Positions 47,091 through 54,548 of a DNA stretch of 64,000 bases are shown piece after piece (positions within the stretch are counted from its first letter, which is position 1; each line of letters begins with the position of its first letter). Under the pieces are notes generated by a model, which saw only the letters and a program-made list of their open reading frames with translations, did not search any database and had not been told where the DNA came from. The translations under genes and the position numbers were made by a program. Source of the stretch: Streptomyces angustmyceticus (GTDB taxonomy: Bacteria; Actinomycetota; Actinomycetes; Streptomycetales; Streptomycetaceae); assembly GCF_019933235.1 (NCBI RefSeq), contig NZ_CP082945.1, positions 5,803,501-5,867,500 of the forward strand, written 5' to 3'.

Positions 47091-47092
47091 GT

Positions 47093-47139
47093 GTGCCCCC
47101 CAGGGCTCGGTGTCATCCACAGTCCCGTGCGGGGGGCAC
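47093..47139 (-). promoter_or_regulatory. 5' UTR hairpin that masks the ribosome site of the glucosaminidase
   Basis: GTGCCCCCC (47093-47101, + strand) pairs with GGGGGGCAC (47131-47139). On the mRNA the GGGGGG next to the GTG start is the only Shine-Dalgarno candidate, so folding would block it. Confidence 0.4.
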
Positions 47140-47512
47140 GCTAACGGCCGGCCGGCCGCCGTCCAAGTAGGCAACGGGCCCGTATCAGGGGGCCCGGGAC
47201 CGGCAGGAGCGGGGCGGCCGGCCCGCTCGCTTCGGGCTCCGGTGCCCGGCCCCGGAGCGCGGCGACCAGTGTTCCGCGGACCCTCATCCGTTCGCTCCCT
47301 GGGCTTCACGCGCCCGGCCGGCGGGCCCGGGAACAGTCAGCAGCGTAGCGAAGGGCCAGGTCATCGGGCTGTGCCGGCGGGCCGCGCCCCACCCCAGGGG
47401 CGTGTCCGGCACCGGCCCGAGCAGACCACCACCTGCTCCGCCCGGCCCACCGGCCCGCCGTCTCACCGCCCGTCGACCCGCACCGCCTCCCCACTCCCCA
47501 CGGAGGGCTCTC
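47140..47512. other. Divergent promoter region, NAGLU and OlsB-like operon
   Basis: No gene visible. GGGCCCGTATC and GGGGGCCCGG form short GC inverted repeats near 47185. CGGAGGG just before 47513 is the ribosome site of the next operon. Confidence 0.4.
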
Positions 47513-48322
47513 ATGAGCATGGCATCGACCGCGAACGCCGCCGTCCCCCGCACCGCTCCCGTCCACACCCCCGCTCCCGCCGCCACGCCCACGGCCGCCC
47601 CCGACGGCCCCGGCTACACCGCGGAGATCGCCGGCACCCGCGCCCAGATCCGCGCCGCACAGCGGCTGCGCCACCAGGTCTTCGCCGGCGAGATGGGCGC
47701 GACCCTGCACTCCCCGCTGCCCGGCCACGACATCGACGCCGTCGACGACCTCGCCGACCACCTCGTCGTCACCCACACCGCCACCGGCGACATCGTCGGC
47801 ACCTACCGGCTGCTGCCGCCCGGCCGCAGCGCGCGCCTCTACTCCGACGGCGAGTTCGACCTCGGCGCGCTGGCCGGGCTGCGCCCCGCCCTCATCGAGG
47901 CCGGCCGCTCCTGCGTCCACCCCGACCACCGCAGCGGCGCCGTGATGACCCAGATGTGGTCCGCGCTCGCCCGCTACACCCTGCTCTCCGGCCACCGCTA
48001 CCTCGCGGGCTGCGCCTCCGTGCCGCTCGCCGACGGCGGCACCGCCGCCGCCCACGCCTGGGGCCTGGGCCGCACCCGCCACGCCGCCCCGCCCGGACTG
48101 CGGGTCACCCCGCACCACCCCTGGCACCCCACCGTCCCCGTCCCCGAGCGCCCCTCCCTCGCCCAGTTGCCGCCGCTCCTGCGCGGCTACCTGCGCATCG
48201 GCGCGTTCATCTGCGGCGCGCCCGCCCACGACCCGGAGTTCGACGTCGCCGACTTCTTCGTCGTCCTGGACATGGAACGGCTCGACGACCGCTACCGGCG
48301 CTACTTCCTGGGGGAGCGGTGA
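47513..48322 (+). CDS. olsB: OlsB-like N-acyltransferase (GNAT fold)
   Basis: 269 residues. Family features of the hemolysin/ornithine-acyl-ACP acyltransferase group: RLRHQVFAGEMGA, VVGTYRLLPP-type motif (IVGTYRLLPPG), IEAGRSCVHPDHR, PPLLRGYLRIGAFICG and DFFVVLDMERL. OlsB transfers a 3-hydroxyacyl group to ornithine, giving lyso-ornithine lipid. ATG 47513 with CGGAGGG; the GTG of the next gene overlaps its stop. A PlsC-type acyltransferase follows, as in ornithine-lipid operons, which supports this role. Confidence 0.75.
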   Translation: MSMASTANAAVPRTAPVHTPAPAATPTAAPDGPGYTAEIAGTRAQIRAAQRLRHQVFAGEMGATLHSPLPGHDIDAVDDLADHLVVTHTATGDIVGTYRLLPPGRSARLYSDGEFDLGALAGLRPALIEAGRSCVHPDHRSGAVMTQMWSALARYTLLSGHRYLAGCASVPLADGGTAAAHAWGLGRTRHAAPPGLRVTPHHPWHPTVPVPERPSLAQLPPLLRGYLRIGAFICGAPAHDPEFDVADFFVVLDMERLDDRYRRYFLGER

Positions 48323-49278
48323 ACGGCCCCTGGGACGTGTGGTCCGACTGCACCCCGGACTGCGCCGCGCACGCCCTGCCCCGCGTGACGGCGCCCCGCG
48401 TCGCCCGGCGCGGCGCGGCCTTCGCCGGTGCCGTACGGCGGGCGCTGACGGACGGCGCGCGGATGGCCGATCCGGTACGGCTGCGGGCGCACGCCGCGTC
48501 GCTGCTCGACGCGCTCGGGGTCCGCGTCGAGGGCCCGGCCGCGCTCACCGCGGGGGACGGCCCCGGCACCCTCGTCGTCGTCAACCACATCTCCTGGCTC
48601 GACATCCTCGCCCTGCTCGCCGTCGAACCGGTCACCCTGCTCGCCAAGCGCGAGGTCGGCGCCTGGCCGGTCGTCGGCGGCCTGGCCCGCCGGGCCGGCA
48701 CCCACTTCATCGACCGTACGAGCCCCCGCCGGCTGCGGCTCACCGTCCAGGAGGTGTCCGAACTGCTCGGCTCCGGGCGGTCGGTGGCGGTCTTCCCGCA
48801 GGCCACCACCTGGTGCACCGCCGACCGCGGCGGCTTCCGCCGGGCCACCTTCCAGGCCGCCCTCGACGCGGGCGCGCCGGTCCGCCCGGTGACCCTCGAC
48901 TACACCCAGCAGGGCCTGCCCAGCACGGTGGCCGCCTTCTGCGGCGAGGACACCTTCGCCGCCTCGCTGCGCAGGGTGCTCGCCGCCCGCGCGCTGACCG
49001 TACGCGTCACGGCCCATCCGCTGCTGACGGCGGCGGACGGCAGCCCCGACCGGCGGGAGCTGGCGGCGCGTGCGGCGCGCGCGGTGCTCGGCGGCCGGCC
49101 GGAAGCCGGGCCGGTGGTACGGCCCGAGGCCGCGGCCGCGGTCCGGCGGGCGACTCCCGCGCGGACCGCCCTGCGGCCCGCCGCGGCGCTGCCGGACTCC
49201 CCGGCAGCCGGCTGTCCGCTCCCGGGCTCCGGCGCCGCGCCCCACGCTCCCGCACCCCACCCCCCGGCCCATGTTTGA
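48319..49278 (+). CDS. olsA: PlsC/OlsA-type 1-acyl-glycerol-phosphate acyltransferase
   Basis: 319 residues. Acyltransferase motifs: NHISWLD (HX4D), VFPQATTW (FPxGT-like with Q for E/G) and VRPVTLDY. The unusual FPQATTWC form departs from PlsC's FPEGTRS, a hint of a different acceptor. Paired with the OlsB-like gene (GTGA overlap) it could acylate lyso-ornithine lipid. The C-terminal 70 residues are Ala/Pro-rich and disordered. ATG of the DedA gene lies within its last codons. Confidence 0.82.
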   Translation: MNGPWDVWSDCTPDCAAHALPRVTAPRVARRGAAFAGAVRRALTDGARMADPVRLRAHAASLLDALGVRVEGPAALTAGDGPGTLVVVNHISWLDILALLAVEPVTLLAKREVGAWPVVGGLARRAGTHFIDRTSPRRLRLTVQEVSELLGSGRSVAVFPQATTWCTADRGGFRRATFQAALDAGAPVRPVTLDYTQQGLPSTVAAFCGEDTFAASLRRVLAARALTVRVTAHPLLTAADGSPDRRELAARAARAVLGGRPEAGPVVRPEAAAAVRRATPARTALRPAAALPDSPAAGCPLPGSGAAPHAPAPHPPAHV

Positions 49279-50008
49279 GCAACTCGACCAGCTCACCGAG
49301 CCGTTGCGGGGCATGCTGGGCTCGCCCTGGCTGTGGGTGGTCGTCCTGCTGGTGTCGGGCCTGGACGCGCTGCTGCCGTTCATGCCGAGCGAGACCACCG
49401 TCGTCCTGGTCGCCGTGCTCATCGGCCCCGACCTGCCGCTGCTCGCCCTGCTGGCGGGGGTGGCGGCGGCCGGGGCGCTGGCCGGTGACTGCCTGGGCTA
49501 CGCGGTCGGACGCTACGCGGGACCGCGCGCGGTCGCCCGCCTGCTGCGGGGCGAGCGCGGCCGGGCCCGGCACTCCAGGGCCCGGGCACGGGTCGAGCGC
49601 CATGCCGCCCTGCTCATCGTCGCCGGCCGCTTCCTGCCCGGCGGCCGGGTGGTCGCCGCGCTGTCCACCGGGAGCGTCCGCTTCCCGCTGCGCCGCTTCG
49701 TGGCGCTGGACGCGGTGGGCGCCGGCGTCTGGGCCGTGGGCAGCGCGGCGCTCGGCGGCGTGGGCGGCCCGGCGCTCACCGACTCCCCGGCCGAGGGCAT
49801 GCTGCTGGTCTCCGGCACCGGGCTGGTGGTGGCCGGCTGCGTGGGCGCGCTGCACCGCCGGACCGGCTCGCAGGACGGGAACCGGGGCGGTGGGCGGGAC
49901 ACCGGGCACGACGTGCCGAAGCGGTGCGGGCCGTGGCCGGGCGCGCCGTCCGGCCGGGCGGGGGAGCACCTGACCGCCCGGCCGCGCCCTCGCCGGGAGG
50001 GCGTCTGA
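49271..50008 (+). CDS. DedA/VTT-family membrane protein
   Basis: 245 residues, about five helices. DedA signature: LPFMPSETTVVLVAV near the N terminus, GDCLGYAVGR, VAGRFLPGGRVVAAL, FVALDAVGAGVWAV. DedA proteins are lipid scramblases or undecaprenyl-phosphate translocases. Overlaps the plsC-like gene, so a lipid-synthesis and flipping operon. The C-terminal tail of 60 residues is polar. The stop codon and last codons form one arm of the hairpin terminator at 50001-50041. Confidence 0.85.
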   Translation: MFEQLDQLTEPLRGMLGSPWLWVVVLLVSGLDALLPFMPSETTVVLVAVLIGPDLPLLALLAGVAAAGALAGDCLGYAVGRYAGPRAVARLLRGERGRARHSRARARVERHAALLIVAGRFLPGGRVVAALSTGSVRFPLRRFVALDAVGAGVWAVGSAALGGVGGPALTDSPAEGMLLVSGTGLVVAGCVGALHRRTGSQDGNRGGGRDTGHDVPKRCGPWPGAPSGRAGEHLTARPRPRREGV

Positions 50009-50041
50009 GGGGCCGCTCCGAGGCGCCGGGCCCTCAGACGC
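50001..50041. terminator. Hairpin containing both stop codons of convergent genes
   Basis: GCGTCTGAGGGGCC pairs with GGCCCTCAGACGC (13 bp, one bulge). TGA of the DedA gene and the stop of the OmpR-type gene are inside the arms. Confidence 0.55.
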
Positions 50042-50654
50042 TCGGCACGTACTTGTAGCCGACCCGCCGCACCGTCACGATCGACGCCCGGTGCGCGGCG
50101 CCCAACTTGCGCCGCAGCCGGGCGACATGGACATCGACCGTCCGGCCGTCGCCGACGTGCCCGTAGCCCCACACCGTGGTCACCAGCTGGTCGCGGGTGT
50201 GCACCCGGTGCGGGTTCGCCACCAGATGCGCCAGCAGCTCGAATTCGAGGTACGTCAGGTCCAGAGGCCGGCCCTGGACCTGCGCGGTGCGGTGCTCGGG
50301 GTCGATCCGCACGATCGCGTCACCGGTCGGCGCGCTCACCGGCGGCGCGGCGGCCGGCGGCGCGGTCGCGGCCTCGGCGGCCGGGACGAGGACGAGGTAG
50401 CCGACCATCGGCGGGCTGCCGGGCAGCGCGGGCAGGCTGTGCTGCGGGGCGGGCAGCCAGGTGGCGCCGGCGTCCAGCAGTTCGGCGACCGAGGGGACGC
50501 CGTCGGGTGACGCGCCACCCGGGGCGGGGACGGGCGCGGGACGGGCCTCGCCCGGCGCCACGGCGCGCAGCCGGTGGCGAGGGGGGTGCGGGGCGGGGTG
50601 GGCGGGGAGCGGCGTCGTCGCGGAACCGGCGGTGAGGGTACGGGCGTTCGTCAT
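50034..50654 (-). CDS. OmpR-type winged-helix DNA-binding protein without receiver domain
   Basis: 206 residues. The N-terminal 110 residues are low-complexity (Pro/Ala), with no phosphoacceptor domain. The C-terminal 95 residues are a complete trans_reg_C winged helix: LDLTYLEFELLAHLVANP, VHTRDQLVTTVWGYG, GDGRTVDVHVARLRRKLG and VRRVGYKYVP. So it binds DNA but lacks the Asp receiver, like the GlnR/PhoP-output fragment proteins. Targets unknown. A short ORF with Cys-Cys end lies upstream. Confidence 0.88.
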   Translation of the reverse strand: MTNARTLTAGSATTPLPAHPAPHPPRHRLRAVAPGEARPAPVPAPGGASPDGVPSVAELLDAGATWLPAPQHSLPALPGSPPMVGYLVLVPAAEAATAPPAAAPPVSAPTGDAIVRIDPEHRTAQVQGRPLDLTYLEFELLAHLVANPHRVHTRDQLVTTVWGYGHVGDGRTVDVHVARLRRKLGAAHRASIVTVRRVGYKYVPSV

Positions 50655-50758
50655 GGGAGTCAGCTCTTTCGCGCAGAGGGGCGTCGGGGACGTCGTACGC
50701 GCGGGCAGGGCGGGAAACGCCGGTCAGCGGCGTCGGTGAGGCGTGTGCGGGCCCGCGC

Positions 50759-50863
50759 TCAGTGCGCGCGGCAACACAGGCGGTCGAAGGCGTGCGCCTG
50801 CCGGGAGGGCCAGAAGGGCTCCAGGTCGCTGCGACCCGTCGCGGTGTCTGTGAGGCTGGCCAT
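50759..50863 (-). CDS. Candidate short leader peptide
   Basis: 34 residues: MASLTDTATGRSDL...PSRQAHAFDRLCCRAH. AGGGCC before the start is a weak ribosome site. The Cys-Cys-Arg end resembles the small peptides Streptomyces places before cysteine- or sulfur-related genes, but no such gene is here. Located upstream of the OmpR-type gene, same strand. Could be spurious. Confidence 0.3.
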   Translation of the reverse strand: MASLTDTATGRSDLEPFWPSRQAHAFDRLCCRAH

Positions 50864-51139
50864 GGCCCTATTGAACCAGACGGTCGGTGATCTGTCCCTC
50901 GGGTGGCGGCCCCTGTGACATGAATCCGCCGCGTCCCGGCCGCGCGGGCGACGGCCCGGACGCCGGACCGGTCGACGGCCGATCCCGACTCCGCGTTCCC
51001 GCGGCGGAGTTGGCGCACACGCAAGCAACTGCGGCGGGAGCGGCCGGAATCCGCTATGCGTCACATATCCCTCTTCCTGTACGTCTTCCCCCTCCCACGA
51101 GGCATCCCCTCCCGTGCGGCTTCCCCCTCCCGCGCCGCT
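50864..51139. other. Intergenic, no gene seen
   Basis: Imperfect tandem CCCTCCCG-GCGGCTTCC units between 51085 and 51160 precede the 3' end of the rhomboid-like gene. TATGCGTCACATAT at 51055 could be an AT-rich promoter core. Confidence 0.35.
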
Positions 51140-51907
51140 TCACGTTCGCGTGCCGCTTCCCCTTCCGGCCGGTCTCCTGGCCCCCGCCCGCATGCCCGCC
51201 CCCATCGCGACGCCGAGGGCGAGCGCCACCAGGTGTCCCGCGTCGGTGAACGTCCGCTCGCGGCGCAGTACGGGGCGTATCGCCAGCGCCAGCAGGCCGG
51301 CCGTCGCCGCCGTCCGCGCGCCGCGGTGCGGGACGGTCGCGGCGAGCGCGCCGACCGTGGCGTTGAAGCCGTAGCTGGCCCCGACGTCGATGGCCCGCGC
51401 GGTCACGTCCGGCCCGGTCGCGTCCCGCCCGGCCGCGTCCGGCACGCGCTCGCCCGGTGTGGTCAGGACCGGCGCGCCCGGCTCCCGTGCGCCCGTGTCC
51501 CGCGTGCCCGAGCCCGTGGCCGCCACCCGGCATGCGGGCGGCGCCGCGGCGCCGGCCGGCGGAGCGTGCCCCGCCGTCCGTGCGCGCAGGGCCGCGTAGA
51601 CCAGCAGGCTGGCCCCCACATGACCGGCCGCGAACACCGCGGCCGTGCGCCGGGCGCCCCAGCGCCACTCGGCCGTGCCGAGCGCGGCGAGCAGCCCGGC
51701 GCCGTACGCGAGGGGCAGCGGCTCCTCGACGAAGGCCGCGCTGGTGGCCAGCGTCTGCCACCGGCCGGCCCGCAGGTTGTCGACGTTGGTGGAGTGCGTC
51801 CGCAGCAGCTCCGTGCGCCGGTGGCCGGGCAGCCGCGCGGCGGCGTACGCGCCGAGTTGTACGGCGCCGACGTACAACGGCGCGGCCCAGGGCACCATGC
51901 GCGGCAT
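51140..51907 (-). CDS. Rhomboid-like membrane protein
   Basis: 255 residues, about six helices. GHVGASLLVYAAL, then DVGASYGFNATVGALA (Ser in a GxSx-type turn) and DAGHLVALALGVAMG (His), the spacing of rhomboid-type intramembrane proteases. A Gly/Ala/Thr-rich loop of 50 residues (GTRDTGAREPGAP) lies between helices 4 and 5. The N-terminal THSTNVDNLRAGRW fits the actinobacterial 'rhomboid-like protein' group. ATG 51907; the small ORF upstream ends one base before it. Whether it is an active protease is uncertain. Confidence 0.65.
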   Translation of the reverse strand: MPRMVPWAAPLYVGAVQLGAYAAARLPGHRRTELLRTHSTNVDNLRAGRWQTLATSAAFVEEPLPLAYGAGLLAALGTAEWRWGARRTAAVFAAGHVGASLLVYAALRARTAGHAPPAGAAAPPACRVAATGSGTRDTGAREPGAPVLTTPGERVPDAAGRDATGPDVTARAIDVGASYGFNATVGALAATVPHRGARTAATAGLLALAIRPVLRRERTFTDAGHLVALALGVAMGAGMRAGARRPAGRGSGTRT

Positions 51908-51908
51908 C

Positions 51909-52103
51909 TCAGTCCCCCGTCCGCGGCAGTCGCCTGCGCCGGTCCAGCGGGGCGACCTCGATGACCCGGTCGGGATCGCCGTCCCACCGGGCCGGCAGCC
52001 CCGCCCCGGCGAACGCCGCGACCACCGCCCGTCCGGCGTCGTCGCTGGTCGCGCGGAAGTGCCGCTCCGGCCCTGGCGCGGTCTTGACGCTGATCTCAAG
52101 CAT
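51909..52103 (-). CDS. Small conserved-looking protein upstream of the rhomboid-like gene
   Basis: 64 residues: MLEISVKTAPGPERHFRATS, DDAGRAVVAAFAGAGLPARW, then RVIEVAPLDRRRRLPRTGD. GGAG lies just before ATG 52103. Stop is one base from the rhomboid-like start, so they form an operon. Soluble, no family recognised. Confidence 0.6.
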   Translation of the reverse strand: MLEISVKTAPGPERHFRATSDDAGRAVVAAFAGAGLPARWDGDPDRVIEVAPLDRRRRLPRTGD

Positions 52104-52211
52104 TTCTCCAGCCTGCCAGCAGCCACTGACAACCGGGCCCCGAACGGCCCGCCGGACGACCCCCGGGGCGCAGCCGAAGGGCCACGCGCGGCCGGAGGGT
52201 GTCCGGGAGCA

Positions 52212-52250
52212 GCCGAAAGGGCCGGACCGCACCGGCCCGGCCCTTTCGGC
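52212..52250. terminator. Terminator of glnII
   Basis: 14-bp perfect stem GCCGAAAGGGCCGG / CCGGCCCTTTCGGC located just past the glnII stop (52267, minus strand). Confidence 0.75.
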
Positions 52251-52266
52251 CGTGATCACGCGAGGG

Positions 52267-53289
52267 TCAGATCTGCTCGCGCCGCGCCAGCTCCGTGCAG
52301 CAGGTGTCCACGATCAGCCGGGTGACCACGTACGGGTCGACGTTGGCGTTGGGGCGCCGGTCCTCGATGTAGCCCTTCTTCTCGACCTCGACCTGCCAGG
52401 GGATGCGCACCGAGGCGCCGCGGTCGGAGGCGCCGTAGGAGTACGCGTCCCAGGGGGCGGTCTCGTGCGCGCCGGTCAGCCGGTCCTCGATGCCGGTGCC
52501 GTACTGGCGGACGTGCTCCAGCGGCTTGTCGTCCTGGCCCAGCGCCTCGCAGGCGGTGATGATCGCGTCGTAGCCCTCGCGCATCGCCCGGGTGGAGAAG
52601 TTGGTGTGCGCGCCCGCGCCGTTCCAGTCGCCCTTGGCCGGCTTGGCGTCCAGCGACGCGGTGACGCCGAACTCCTCCGCCGTGCGGTGCAGCAGCCAGC
52701 GCGCCACCCACATGTGGTCGGAGACCTCCAGCGGGGCCAGCGCGCCCACCTGGAACTCCCACTGGCCGGGCATGACCTCGGCGTTGATGCCGGACAGGCC
52801 CAGGCCGGCCGCCAGGCACAGGTCGAGGTGCTTCTCGACGATCTCCCGGCCGAAGATCGCGTCGGCGCCCACACCGCAGTAGTAGTCGGCCTGCGGCGCC
52901 GGGTAGCCGCCCCCCTCGGGGAAGCCGAGCGGACGGTCGCCCTTGAGGAAGGTGTACTCCTGCTCGATGCCGAAGATCGGCTCCTGTCCTGCGAACCGCT
53001 CCGCCACCGGGCGCAGCAGCGCGCGGGTGTTGGAGGGGTGCGGGGTGAGGTCGGTGTGGAGCACCTCGCACAGCACCAGCAGGTGGTCGCCGCCGCGGAT
53101 CGGGTCCGGGCAGCTGAACACCGGCTCCAGCACGAGGTCCGAGGCGTGGCCTTCGGCCTGGTTGGTGCTGGAACCGTCGAAGCCCCACCGCGGAAGCCGG
53201 CTGCCGTCGGGCAGGATCCGGGTCTTGGAACGGAGCTTGGCGGTCGGCTGGGTGCCGTCGATCCAGATGTACTCGGCCTTGATGCTCAC
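52267..53289 (-). CDS. glnII: Type II (eukaryotic-type) glutamine synthetase
   Basis: 340 residues, the GSII size. Motifs: YIWIDGTQPTAKLRSKTRIL, GSSTNQAEG, IFGIEQEYTFL, PGQWEFQVG, GAGAHTNFS, GIEDRLTGAHET and PNANVDPYVVTRLI. Combines glutamate and ammonia with ATP. GTG 53289 with GAAGAGGACC; the longer frame to 53448 includes the promoter. A GlnR box sits at 53354-53391. GSII is typical of Streptomyces and Frankia as the second, nitrogen-regulated synthetase. Octameric; not subject to GlnE adenylylation. Confidence 0.97.
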   Translation of the reverse strand: MSIKAEYIWIDGTQPTAKLRSKTRILPDGSRLPRWGFDGSSTNQAEGHASDLVLEPVFSCPDPIRGGDHLLVLCEVLHTDLTPHPSNTRALLRPVAERFAGQEPIFGIEQEYTFLKGDRPLGFPEGGGYPAPQADYYCGVGADAIFGREIVEKHLDLCLAAGLGLSGINAEVMPGQWEFQVGALAPLEVSDHMWVARWLLHRTAEEFGVTASLDAKPAKGDWNGAGAHTNFSTRAMREGYDAIITACEALGQDDKPLEHVRQYGTGIEDRLTGAHETAPWDAYSYGASDRGASVRIPWQVEVEKKGYIEDRRPNANVDPYVVTRLIVDTCCTELARREQI

Positions 53290-53353
53290 GGGGTCCTCTT
53301 CACGGTCGGTGCGGGTACGGTGCGGGCGTGCCGCGGCACTCTCGCAACGCGCC

Positions 53354-53391
53354 ATTTCTCGTCCGTTGCCCGTTTGTGAACCACAGGTTAC
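53354..53391 (-). promoter_or_regulatory. GlnR box upstream of glnII
   Basis: On the minus strand: GTAAC-N6-TTCAC-N6-GCAAC-N6-GAAAT. The four half-sites at 11-bp intervals match the GlnR consensus GTnAC-N6-GAAAC repeated twice, with two half-sites weaker. It lies about 65 bp before the glnII start. Confidence 0.75.
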
Positions 53392-53537
53392 CGAGCCGGA
53401 CATCCCGCCGTTCCGAAGGATTTCCCCCCAGGGAACCTGGGATTCCATGCCGTAATGTGCTCGTCTTCACATCATTCCGATGTGACCCAGACCTCAGGGC
53501 CGCCCCTTCGGCGGCCCTTCGAAGAGACACTGACCGC

Positions 53538-54482
53538 ATGACCACCCCGCGCATCGGACTCCTCGGCACCGGACCCTGGGCGCGGCGCGTCCACGCCCCC
53601 GCGCTCGCCGCCCATCCCGGTGTCGAGTTCACCGGCGTCTGGGGGCGCAGGGCGGAGGCCGCCGCCGCGCTGGCCCAGGCGCACGGCACCCGCCCGTACG
53701 AGAGCCCGGACGAGCTGTTCGAGGTGTGCGACGCCGTCGCGATCGCGCTGCCGCCGTCCGTGCAGGCCGCGTTGGCCCTCCGTGCCGCGGCGGCCGGCTG
53801 CCATCTGCTCCTGGACAAGCCGGTGGCCACCACCGTGCCCGAGGCCCGTGCGCTCGTCGCGGCCGCCGACCGGGCGGGCGTCGCCTCGGTGGTGTTCTTC
53901 ACGGCGCGCTTCGGGGAGCGGGAGGGGGCGTGGATCGCCGCCCAGGCCGCGGCCGGCGGCTGGTTCAGCGCGCATGCCGACTGGCTCGGTTCGGTCTTCG
54001 CCGAGGACAGCTCCAGCCCGTACGCCCACTCGCCCTGGCGCCGGGAGAAGGGCGGGCTGTGGGACGTCGGGCCGCACGCGCTGTCGGTGCTGCTGCCCGT
54101 GCTCGGCGACGCGGAAGAGGTCACCGCGACCCGCGGCCCGGCCGATGCCGTGCTGCTGACGATGCGGCACAGCAGCGGGGCGGCCAGCTCGGCGACGCTC
54201 GGGCTGACCGCGCCCGCCGCGGCGGCCGGTGTCGAGGTCACCCTCCGCGGCACCGCGGGCACCACCTGCCTGCCCCGGCGCCAGGAGGGTCCCGAAGCGG
54301 CCTACCGCCACGCGGTCGACGCCCTGCTGGCCGCCGTGGAGACCGGTCTGCCCAACGCCTGCGACCTCCGCTTCGGCCTCCGGGTCACCGAGATCCTGGC
54401 GGCCGCGGAGGAGGCGCTTCCCCCGCTCATGCCTCAGGAGTCATCACCACATGGCGAATTTGGTCGTGGAGGGCATCAGTAG
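53538..54482 (+). CDS. Gfo/Idh/MocA-family oxidoreductase
   Basis: 314 residues. Rossmann GLLGTGPWARRVH near the N terminus; LLDKPVATTV (Lys94) replaces the EKP signature with DKP; C-terminal beta domain with WDVGPHALSVLLPVLGD containing the conserved Asp/His. NAD(P)-dependent dehydrogenase of sugars or related compounds; substrate unknown. Upstream start ATG 53538; divergent from glnII. The acyl-CoA ligase follows 66 bp later on the same strand. Its final codons end at a TAG. Confidence 0.88.
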   Translation: MTTPRIGLLGTGPWARRVHAPALAAHPGVEFTGVWGRRAEAAAALAQAHGTRPYESPDELFEVCDAVAIALPPSVQAALALRAAAAGCHLLLDKPVATTVPEARALVAAADRAGVASVVFFTARFGEREGAWIAAQAAAGGWFSAHADWLGSVFAEDSSSPYAHSPWRREKGGLWDVGPHALSVLLPVLGDAEEVTATRGPADAVLLTMRHSSGAASSATLGLTAPAAAAGVEVTLRGTAGTTCLPRRQEGPEAAYRHAVDALLAAVETGLPNACDLRFGLRVTEILAAAEEALPPLMPQESSPHGEFGRGGHQ

Positions 54483-54548
54483 GTGTCCGTAGCGTCGGTG
54501 CCGTGACCGCTTCGTCACGCTCCTTGCCACCGGACCGAGGGACCCGCC

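Noticed and set aside
51056..51964. 302-codon + frame beginning MRHISLFLYVF
   Set aside because: Antisense of the rhomboid-like gene after the first 25 residues; composition of a shadow frame.
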